Positions 1-5,721 of a stretch of 57,792 nt of DNA are shown here, piece by piece (the first letter of the stretch is position 1; each line of letters starts with the position of its first letter). The notes beneath the pieces are model-generated. The model saw only the letters and a program-made list of their open reading frames with translations, did not search any database and was not told where the DNA came from. Source of the DNA: Neiella holothuriorum (lineage in GTDB: Bacteria; Pseudomonadota; Gammaproteobacteria; Enterobacterales; Neiellaceae); NCBI RefSeq assembly GCF_019457915.1, contig NZ_JAHZSS010000027.1:1-57792 (forward strand). Direction: 5' to 3'. Made by a program: the position numbers and the translations under genes.

Positions 1-406
1 TGAATTGTATTCAGCAAAGGCAAAGACACGCTCGTAAACCGTGACCGAGCGGCCTTCAAAACTCACCGAAGCGCGCAAGGTTTGGTGGCGCATTTGCTCT
101 CGAACATCAGACCAATCCACCAGAATAATTGGCATAGGATTAGCGCCACACAGAAGCTTGGCATGCCAACGGTAAATGGCTAATCGCTCTTGGTGAAGTG
201 CCGAGTTTCCGAGCAACCGGTCAACACGCTTTGATGTTGTGCTTGGCGGCGACAGCGCCCGTGATATTGCGCCCAAGCTCGGTCAGTGAGAGTTGCTGGC
301 CGTCTAACAAAGATTGAACGGCAATCATCAACGAATTTAATCGCTTGTTGTGGACTGAAGGGCATTGATTTTTAAGCAAATCATGTAAGATAAGCGTGTC
401 ACGCAT
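1..406 (-). pseudogene. IS4-family transposase, N-terminal part, frameshifted
   Basis: Reading the minus strand from the ATG at 406 gives an IS10/Tn5-type N-terminal region with KRLNSL and LTELGRN followed by KHNIK. The frame then reaches a stop at 221-223. One extra A in the AAA around 230-232 explains this: removing it restores KRVDRLLGN, the block IILVDWSDVREQ that carries the first DDE aspartate, and an open frame to the window edge. This looks like a single-base frameshift in an otherwise intact gene. Programmed slippage or a sequencing error cannot be excluded. An in-frame ATG at 460 would add 18 residues unlike IS10, so 406 is preferred. Confidence 0.8.
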
Positions 407-509
407 GGGGTGTAGTTCTTGTTGTTTTTTGGCGAAAGTAATTAGATTAAATCGCCTCATGCGTGTCTATCTTATTGAAAGGAATCAATATTATGAGGGG
501 ATTCCTTAG
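1..509 (-). mobile_element. Partial IS4-family (IS10 group) insertion sequence
   Basis: The window opens inside an insertion sequence that reads on the minus strand. Its outer end is placed at about 509, where the minus strand reads CTAAGGAATCCCCTCAT, close to the IS10 terminus CTGATGAATCCCC as I remember it. The encoded transposase segment matches IS10 transposase through the first catalytic region. The other end lies outside the window, so the target duplication cannot be checked. The boundary is inferred from one end only. Confidence 0.8.
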
Positions 510-952
510 AGAGTTGCGTTAATCTTTGCTGAGTTGTTAAACAAGGGCGGATTAGAGGCTGGCTATTGTAATAGAGCCGAAATTTAGTGTGCCAGCTCAA
601 GCATAGCCAAGCTTTAGATATGCTTGAGCTGGCTTATGAAAAGCTTAGAAATTACAACTTACGAGTAGTCTACGAAAGACTGGTCAATTCAGCCCGCACT
701 ACAAAAATTGCTGGATTATTAACCCCTTTTAGGGGAAATGGGCACTTTATTTTGTCGTAACCAGTTAATTTGACCCTGATCGTAGAATTAGTTTTTTCGA
801 ATGGATAGTGTTAGAGCCTGTTTCAAAGGAATTGATACTACTTCAAAACTGCTTCTTGCGATCGATGGAAGGAATTCGCGAGTGACACTGCTCAGTTTCC
901 GTCTCTTTTCTGGTTGAAATCTAACTTTACCTTTTTGAAGGCTTTTTTAGTT
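510..952. other. Intergenic region between IS end and lipoprotein operon
   Basis: No gene is seen here. The stretch is AT-rich and holds a perfect 15-bp inverted repeat (591-633, listed separately) and a short CCCC-TTTTA-GGGG hairpin near 722-734. The promoter of the lipoprotein operon should lie here, but I could not place it convincingly. Confidence 0.5.
591..633. repeat. Perfect 15-bp inverted repeat (hairpin)
   Basis: GCCAGCTCAAGCATA at 591-605 is exactly complementary to 619-633, with a 13-nt loop. There is no T-run after the second arm, so it is not a typical intrinsic terminator. It could be a structured RNA element, an operator or a remnant of a small mobile repeat. Confidence 0.7.
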
Positions 953-1384
953 ATGAAAAAATACATAGCTCCAATGTTTGGAATTATCGTTGCTCTAGGG
1001 TTAAACGGTTGTAGCGCTGGCTACCATAAAAACCAAGTGCAAAATGAAGGTGAGCGTTTAACGGTTGGTGTCGTACAAAAAGAAATTACCATTGGTATGA
1101 GTGGAGGGGACGTCGCGGCCATATTGGGCTCACCAAACATTGTCTCTACAGACGACAAACGCAGAGAGGTTTGGGTTTACGATAAAATAGCCACTGATGT
1201 TTCTTATTCTAGAAGTAGCGGTAGTGTCGTTGGTTTGATCTTCGGTGGTAGTGGAGGTGGATTAGGAGGCGTCGGAGCTGATTCTGGTGCTTCGTCTAAA
1301 ACCCAGCGAACATTGACTGTAATTATTAAGTTCGACGACGAAGGACTTGTCCGAGACTTTGCGTACCACACTTCTAGATTTTAA
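953..1384 (+). CDS. Lipoprotein with SmpA/BamE-like fold, first of a trio
   Basis: The 143-residue protein starts with a lipoprotein signal: basic MKK, a hydrophobic core and lipobox LNGC with the lipidated Cys at about residue 20. The mature part contains IGMSGGDVAAILGSPN and, later, REVWVYDK. This order is typical of small SmpA/OmlA/BamE-type domains, where GMS...V...LG.P is followed by W.Y. A Gly/Ser-rich linker (SVVGLIFGGSGGG) interrupts the second half, and the protein ends with a conserved-looking RTLTVIIKFDDEG...HTSRF block. A TTG at 914 would add 13 residues before the signal peptide, so the ATG at 953 is chosen. The next gene starts 17 nt downstream, which indicates an operon. Function is unknown; an outer-membrane-anchored periplasmic role is inferred. 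Confidence 0.75.
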   Translation: MKKYIAPMFGIIVALGLNGCSAGYHKNQVQNEGERLTVGVVQKEITIGMSGGDVAAILGSPNIVSTDDKRREVWVYDKIATDVSYSRSSGSVVGLIFGGSGGGLGGVGADSGASSKTQRTLTVIIKFDDEGLVRDFAYHTSRF

Positions 1385-1401
1385 TTAGATCAAGGATTGA
1401 T

Positions 1402-1935
1402 ATGAAGATTATTAAGTATATTTTAGCCATTTCCGCAATTATTTTGATAAATGGGTGCGCTTCTACGATACCTAAGGAGGCTTTGGCTTTAACATCATCG
1501 TCTCTAGAGGAAAGACAACTGCAATCACGAATTTATGAGGATGTAACCGAGCAACAAGTTTTGTCTGCGGGGGTTCACATTTTTCAAGATTTGGGAGCAA
1601 AAATTACCGAAACTGAGACGGATTTGGGACTCATTGTCGGAGAAAAAGATCGAGATGCAGTGGAGGCTGGACAAGTCGCAACTGTAATCTTTGCTGCTTT
1701 GTTGGGAGTTAATGCAGCGTACGATACAAATCAGAAAATCAAATTCTCTCTGGTGACAACTCCTGTAAAACTTGGTCAAGACGATAAGCGTTGGATTGCC
1801 CGATTAACAATACAGCGGCTTGTTTGGAATTCTCACAATCAACTCTCGAAGATTGAAGCAGTTAAAGATGAAGAGGTATACCAAGCATTCTTTGAAAAAA
1901 TGAATAAGGCATTATTCTTGGAGACGAATTCATGA
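1402..1935 (+). CDS. Lipoprotein of unknown function, second of a trio
   Basis: This 177-residue protein has a lipoprotein signal peptide with lipobox INGC (Cys about 19). The mature part contains FQDLGAKITETETDLGLIVG and EKDRDAVEAGQVA, then a hydrophobic patch around AALLGVNAAYD that resembles a short amphipathic or membrane-associated segment. It ends with VYQAFFEKMNKALFLE. It is a paralogue of the next gene: both carry QDLG followed by a D.(I/L)GI/LI motif in the first half and an YQ.FF...(D/N)KA.FL block at the end. An AAGGATTGAT ribosome binding site lies just upstream. I recall similar lipoproteins next to each other in other Proteobacteria, but I know of no assigned function. Confidence 0.75.
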   Translation: MKIIKYILAISAIILINGCASTIPKEALALTSSSLEERQLQSRIYEDVTEQQVLSAGVHIFQDLGAKITETETDLGLIVGEKDRDAVEAGQVATVIFAALLGVNAAYDTNQKIKFSLVTTPVKLGQDDKRWIARLTIQRLVWNSHNQLSKIEAVKDEEVYQAFFEKMNKALFLETNS

Positions 1936-2345
1936 GAATTACATTTAAGCAAGTTACTGGTTTAGTTTTTATTGCTCTACTAATGAGTGGTTGTGCGAGT
2001 TCCAAATCCCGAATAATGGAAGGTGGTAGCCAAGTAGAGTTAAGAAGTTACCAAACTCGAAGCTATGAATCGGAATCGAAATTAAAGGCGATGCGAGCAG
2101 TCATGGCTACTTTGCAAGATTTGGGGTTTGTAATCGACAAGGCTGATGACGTAATAGGAATTGTGTCTGCAACAAAGCTCGATGGATATGCTCTTCAAAT
2201 GAGTGTTTCTGTTAGGGAAAGAAGTTCAAGTGTTGAGGTTAGGGCAAATGCTCAATACAACTTACAAGCTGTGGAGGATAGAGAGCCTTACCAGAACTTC
2301 TTTACAGCGTTAGATAAGGCGATTTTTTTAGACGAGAATTTGTAA
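1932..2345 (+). CDS. Lipoprotein of unknown function, third of a trio
   Basis: The start codon overlaps the stop of the previous gene (ATGA at 1932), which points to translational coupling. The 137-residue product has a signal peptide with lipobox MSGC (Cys about 21), then a mature domain with RAVMATLQDLGFVIDKADD and a terminal YQNFFTALDKAIFLDE. Those two blocks align with the preceding protein, so the two arose by duplication. This copy lacks the central hydrophobic patch of its neighbour. A perfect 10-bp hairpin follows 16 nt after the stop. Function is unknown. Together with the two upstream genes it forms a three-lipoprotein operon. Confidence 0.75.
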   Translation: MRITFKQVTGLVFIALLMSGCASSKSRIMEGGSQVELRSYQTRSYESESKLKAMRAVMATLQDLGFVIDKADDVIGIVSATKLDGYALQMSVSVRERSSSVEVRANAQYNLQAVEDREPYQNFFTALDKAIFLDENL

Positions 2346-2360
2346 CTCCGTCGTACGTTC

Positions 2361-2392
2361 CCCTGAGTAGCCCTATACCTACCTACTCAGGG
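2361..2392. terminator. Hairpin after the lipoprotein operon
   Basis: CCCTGAGTAG at 2361-2370 pairs exactly with 2383-2392 across a 12-nt loop. Flanking GTT and AAC could extend the stem past one mismatch. It lies just after the last lipoprotein stop codon, so a role in 3' end formation or mRNA stability is likely, but it lacks a T-run. Confidence 0.45.
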
Positions 2393-2667
2393 CAACGGAC
2401 TAAAGCCTTAGCTCCTCAGGGAGTTCAATAACTTTTCAGTGATTAGTTTTCCGCTGCTCACATGTGTGGTTGGCCGTAGCTCAATAGGTGCGGGACTATT
2501 TACACTTATTGGGATTACAGGCGTAGCTTTGTTTTGTCCATAAACGTGTTAGAGGTGGTCTGTTTCAAACAGCCCACGCTAGAACTTCCCGCGTTAGTAC
2601 CTAGTTATTAGTGAGCCCAAGTGCGTCCCTGTATCAGGTGTGATTAAGCGTTAGTCGAGAGCTGACG

Positions 2668-2745
2668 ATCTCATCTTGACCAAAATAAATCTCAAATTGA
2701 GTGCCAGCCCCAAAAAAATCTCATCTTGCCGCCAAATCTCAAGTT
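2668..2745. repeat. Four ATCTCA-type repeats, IS21-like end remnant
   Basis: ATCTCA starts at 2668, 2689, 2718 and 2736. Each copy continues as ATCTCAnnTTGAnTGCC or a variant (CATCTTGACC, AAATTGAGTGCC, CATCTTGCCGCC, AAGTTAAGTGGCC). Arrays of this type occur at the multiple transposase-binding ends of IS21-family elements. No istA or istB sequence is present, so only a decayed end could remain. Confidence 0.4.
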
Positions 2746-2794
2746 AAGTGGCCCTACACACAAAATCATAAATGTGATCTAAATCGACACTTTA

Positions 2795-2816
2795 CTTGTG
2801 AGATATGTCTCACAAG
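2795..2816. promoter_or_regulatory. GacA/UvrY-type upstream activating palindrome
   Basis: CTTGTGAGA-TATG-TCTCACAAG is a 22-bp palindrome with perfect 9-bp arms. Its core TGTGAG-N6-CTCACA (2797-2814) is a close variant of the GacA site TGTAAG-N6-CTTACA and of the E. coli UvrY site in front of csrB. It lies about 130-150 nt upstream of a CsrB/Rsm-like RNA, the usual target of this response regulator. Confidence 0.75.
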
Positions 2817-2819
2817 CAT

Positions 2820-2834
2820 GTGAGATAAACTCAC
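2820..2834. promoter_or_regulatory. Second GTGAG/CTCAC dyad next to the UvrY-type site
   Basis: GTGAG-ATAAA-CTCAC begins four bases after the main palindrome. The spacing is one base shorter than in the first site, so it may be a weaker second binding site for the same regulator. Confidence 0.45.
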
Positions 2835-2940
2835 CATAAAAGTCGCATTAAAAATGTTGCTATTATGTTTTTATCTATAAAAAACATGGTGCTATGTTTT
2901 ATTTGGCGATATTTCAATTATAAGACATGTTTTTTTGTTC

Positions 2941-3217
2941 TAGAGAGGCGATTGCAGCTAAAAGGCATTCAGGTATCTTAATAAGCGTTGGCAGGATGCT
3001 TACACGGATATGGCTCAGGATGGCCCGCAGGATGCGTAGGATTATGTTGGCTCTAGATGGAGCTTTGCAAGGACTCTAGGACGATTCGGGACGAATCTAG
3101 GAATGATTCACGGACGAACATCGCGATGGACTGTGAGAGGGATCGCCAAGCAAAGCAGGAACTTGCACACGATGTAAATAGCCCCGGCACTTAGGTGCCG
3201 GGGCTTTCTCGTTTTTT
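2941..3217 (+). ncRNA. CsrB/RsmZ-like CsrA-sequestering small RNA
   Basis: Between 2992 and 3163 there are 14 GGA triplets in about 170 nt. Three of them are in the exact CsrA-binding consensus CAGGATG (2992-2998, 3016-3022, 3028-3034). Several lie in predicted hairpin loops, for example GATTC-GGGAC-GAATC (about 3083-3097), TTC-ACGGAC-GAA, and GCGAT...ATCGC enclosing two more. A strong Rho-independent terminator ends the transcript at about 3210-3217. This is the architecture of CsrB/CsrC/RsmX-Y-Z RNAs, which bind and titrate the translational regulator CsrA/RsmA. The upstream GacA/UvrY-type palindrome supports the assignment. No csrA gene is in the window. The 5' end is uncertain: a possible -10 (TATAAG, 2919-2924) would give a start near 2931. 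Confidence 0.85.
3180..3217 (+). terminator. Intrinsic terminator of the CsrB-like RNA
   Basis: GCCCCGGCAC (3181-3190) pairs with GTGCCGGGGC (3195-3204) around a TTAG loop, followed by TTTCTCGTTTTTT. No protein gene lies directly upstream on this strand, which itself shows that a non-coding transcript ends here. Confidence 0.9.
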
Positions 3218-3430
3218 GGGGGAGCTAAATGAAAGACTCACCTTCATAAGCTTGCGCCTGCTTAAAAGCTATGGCAAAACAGGCATCAATTATGACTATC
3301 TGCAAAAAGTCGTCTGCAGCCCCCTTCTTGAACCTCAATCTGGTGAGCCGCCATTGTCAGATAAACGCCGAAAAAGTTGCCATCAGATGATGGTATTGCC
3401 TCTAAATTCAGTTATGAGCCTGCTAATTCA

Positions 3431-3931
3431 ATGAGTAACCAAGTAACCGTTTCCTACTTACAGATGACCTGCGTCGATCAATTAAAAGGCAAACCAGCAC
3501 CTTCTGATGATGCCTTGGTGGTGGAATGTCAGTCGCCTCAATTTGAATTGAATCGATTTTTCTACCAATACGTGGGAGCGGCTTGGCAGTGGTTTGATAA
3601 GGCCAACTGGACCGAACAACAATGGCGGGACTATGCGCTGCGCGACGAGTTGAAGCTATTTATGTTGTTGTGGCAAGGCTCTCCGGCTGGTTACTTTGAG
3701 CTCGAACGGCAGCGTGACGGCAGTGTCCAAATTGCTTATTTTGGCGTTGCCCCTGGTTTTCTCGACAAGGGCTTAGGTGGTTTCTTGCTTACCCAAGCGC
3801 TACAACATGCATGGCAATGGGGTACCGACCGGGTTTGGGTTCACACGTGTGATTTAGACCATCCTAACGCGCTAGCGAATTACCAAGCTCGCGGCATGAC
3901 GGTCTATAAAACCGAGATAGAGTGCGACTAA
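3431..3931 (+). CDS. GNAT-family N-acetyltransferase
   Basis: The 166-residue protein has a GNAT core. The acetyl-CoA-binding motif A is visible as YFGVAPGFLDKGLGGFLL (beta strand 4, then a pyrophosphate loop of the Q/R-x-x-G-x-G type, here DKGLGG). It is followed by RVWVHTCDLDHPNALANYQARGM, the usual strand 5 with the Asn/Tyr helix that ends in a GF/GM turn. The Trp-rich N-terminal half (AWQWFDKANWTEQQW) probably forms the substrate side. The substrate is unknown. An upstream TTG at 3377 would extend the frame without a ribosome binding site, so the ATG is used. Its end overlaps the end of the convergent ytjB gene by 4 nt. Confidence 0.85.
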   Translation: MSNQVTVSYLQMTCVDQLKGKPAPSDDALVVECQSPQFELNRFFYQYVGAAWQWFDKANWTEQQWRDYALRDELKLFMLLWQGSPAGYFELERQRDGSVQIAYFGVAPGFLDKGLGGFLLTQALQHAWQWGTDRVWVHTCDLDHPNALANYQARGMTVYKTEIECD

Positions 3932-4569
3932 TCCGGGTTTTCTGACGGGCTTTTTTCGGCCTGTTTGTTTGGTGATTTGGGGCGCCAGCGGCCTGCATCA
4001 CGAATTCCACGCCGAATGCTGCTCGACAGTAAAAAGCCTGCAATGACGGAAAATAGTAAGGCTAGGCGAATTTGATCGTCGAGTTGCCGGCTTTGGTTAT
4101 GGGTATCGCGCTGTAAACTGGCGTATGACAAAGTCAGCTGAATGAAGCCAACAACTTCTTGTTGGTCATAAATGGGGGCCACTCGGCTACTCAGTTGAGT
4201 CTCTTTATCTGTGGTGGTTAATTCCGGTAAGCGTTCTCGCAATGATGTGTAGTCGGTATTAGTCGCTAACAAAATCCCTTGATGATCATAAATCGCCACA
4301 TCAAAGATTGCTGGGTTTTGAATGAGGGTGTTTGCCATTTCATGGAGTGCGTCGTCATCTTCATTACGCAGAGCGGGTAGCGCCGCGGTTGCACTTTGTT
4401 CAACAATGGCCCGCGTTAGGCTGAATGATTGAGATTGCAGCATGTCGTTACGTCCTAATTGATAGAAACGTAAAATTTGGAAGATCACCATGATTAATAC
4501 GATCGCCAATAAGAGCTGCCAAAGGCGGCTTTTGCGTCGTGCCGTTAAGCGAATGGTCGAATGCGACAT
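3928..4569 (-). CDS. ytjB: YtjB/AhpA-family membrane protein
   Basis: The protein has 213 residues. A basic start (RLTARRKSR) is followed by a transmembrane helix at about residues 17-35. A periplasmic domain contains AIYDHQGILLATN, a PAS/Cache-like strand pattern, and a second helix (LALLFSVIAGFLL) lies near residue 195 with a basic, charged tail. This two-helix layout and the position divergent from serB match the SMP/YtjB family of Enterobacteria and Vibrio. The longer open frame to 4815 overlaps serB in antisense and has no family support, so the start is placed at 4569. The family has been linked to haemolysin expression in some hosts; its biochemical role here is unknown. Confidence 0.8.
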   Translation of the reverse strand: MSHSTIRLTARRKSRLWQLLLAIVLIMVIFQILRFYQLGRNDMLQSQSFSLTRAIVEQSATAALPALRNEDDDALHEMANTLIQNPAIFDVAIYDHQGILLATNTDYTSLRERLPELTTTDKETQLSSRVAPIYDQQEVVGFIQLTLSYASLQRDTHNQSRQLDDQIRLALLFSVIAGFLLSSSIRRGIRDAGRWRPKSPNKQAEKSPSENPD

Positions 4570-4663
4570 TTTGTCCTTATCTGTTGTCCCGTAGAGGTTT
4601 ACGCACCTTGTTAAGCCTACTACCATATCGCCACTGAATAAATCATCTTCTGCGGAGCTACTC

Positions 4664-5716
4664 TTGAATTTTCGTTTCCAGCTCGCCATTGATCCGGCGA
4701 CATTGCCTAACTCGGCCAGTCTCAGCGCTGTTCTTGACCAATACGGCCCTTGTGCTGTGGTTGCTTGTACTCGTGAAAACGTTGAGATCGTGTCTGCTGT
4801 TGTACCGCAACACACTGGCGTTACCGAGGCCGCTGAACTTGCTGCTGAGCAAGCACGTCTAGTGATCCAAGGAATGTTATCGTTTGCCGATATGGCTGAT
4901 ATTTATCGTTGCCTGAATACCCAAGTGGTTCGCACGGCTTGGATTCCGAGTTTGTATCAACCGAATGTCATGGGGGCGTTGGTGTTAGGTTTAGCCGAAC
5001 AACCCGATGCAATCACTGAACTGCAAACGCTGGCTGATAGCAAGCAATGGGAACTGAACCTGCTCACTCAGGCACCTACGATTACCGAGCCTGGGTTGTT
5101 GCTAATGGATATGGATTCCACAGCCATTGAAATTGAATGCATTGATGAAATTGCCAAGTTGGCCGGCGTGGGAGAGCAAGTGGCTGAAGTCACCGAACTA
5201 GCCATGCAAGGCAAACTGGATTTTGCAGAGAGTTTGCGCGCACGCGTTGCTACGTTGACTGATGCTGACGAGTCGATATTAAATGCCGTTCGGACTGAAT
5301 TACCAATGTCACCAGGGTTGCCTGAATTGGTCAAAAAACTTGCCGACAACAATTGGCGCGTGGCCATCGCATCGGGCGGATTTACCTATTTTGCTGATTA
5401 TCTGAAAGAAACGTTACCGTTGGACGCCGCGGTGTCTAATCAATTGGAAATCGTTGACGGCAAGCTGACGGGCAAAGTCTTGGGCGACATTATTGATGCG
5501 CAGCGCAAGGCATCCACGCTATTAGAGCTGGCTGAGCAATTTGGTATTGCCAGTAGTCAAACGGTAGCGGCAGGTGATGGGGCTAATGATTTAGTGATGA
5601 TGGATGCTGCAGCCATGGGCGTTGCCTACCATGCCAAGCCCGTCGTAGCTGAGCAGGCATCGACGACCATCAAATTCCATGGTTTAGAAGGTGTTTTCTA
5701 CCTGCTAGCAAGTTAG
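4664..5716 (+). CDS. serB: Phosphoserine phosphatase SerB
   Basis: SerB catalyses the last step of serine synthesis, from phosphoserine to serine plus phosphate. The 350-residue protein has an N-terminal ACT-like regulatory part (about 1-130) and a HAD phosphatase domain. The HAD domain shows DMDST at 149-153 (nucleophile and acid/base Asp), SGGF at 237-240 and GDGAND at 304-309. The start is a TTG with GGAG eight bases upstream; no ATG fits the family length. It is divergent from ytjB, with about 95 nt between the two start codons. Its stop lies 5 nt from the stop of the convergent PilZ gene. Confidence 0.95.
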   Translation: MNFRFQLAIDPATLPNSASLSAVLDQYGPCAVVACTRENVEIVSAVVPQHTGVTEAAELAAEQARLVIQGMLSFADMADIYRCLNTQVVRTAWIPSLYQPNVMGALVLGLAEQPDAITELQTLADSKQWELNLLTQAPTITEPGLLLMDMDSTAIEIECIDEIAKLAGVGEQVAEVTELAMQGKLDFAESLRARVATLTDADESILNAVRTELPMSPGLPELVKKLADNNWRVAIASGGFTYFADYLKETLPLDAAVSNQLEIVDGKLTGKVLGDIIDAQRKASTLLELAEQFGIASSQTVAAGDGANDLVMMDAAAMGVAYHAKPVVAEQASTTIKFHGLEGVFYLLAS

Positions 5717-5721
5717 TCAAG

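Larger units (their letters stand above)
2346..2940. other. Long intergenic region upstream of the CsrB-like RNA
   Basis: About 600 nt with no convincing coding frame. In order it contains a 10-bp hairpin (2361-2392), featureless sequence to about 2660, four copies of an ATCTCA-type repeat (2668-2745), a weak CRP-like half site TGTGATCTAAA near 2773, two tandem GTGAG/CTCAC dyads (2795-2834) and a 7-bp hairpin AAAACAT/ATGTTTT at 2881-2900. Confidence 0.5.

Noticed and set aside
2346..2400. Integron attC-like site after the lipoprotein operon
   Set aside because: The hairpin is real, but the 7-bp RYYYAAC and GTTRRRY core sites are absent, and there is no integrase or cassette array.
2472..2530. 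tRNA-like start (GGCCGTAGCTCAATAGG)
   Set aside because: No anticodon or T arm and no closing acceptor stem; it is not a tRNA.
3195..3434. 79-codon frame starting inside the CsrB-like RNA terminator
   Set aside because: It begins in the terminator loop, has no ribosome binding site and no recognisable sequence.
4570..4815. N-terminal extension of ytjB
   Set aside because: It lies antisense to serB, and the family starts at the ATG at 4569 just before the first membrane helix.
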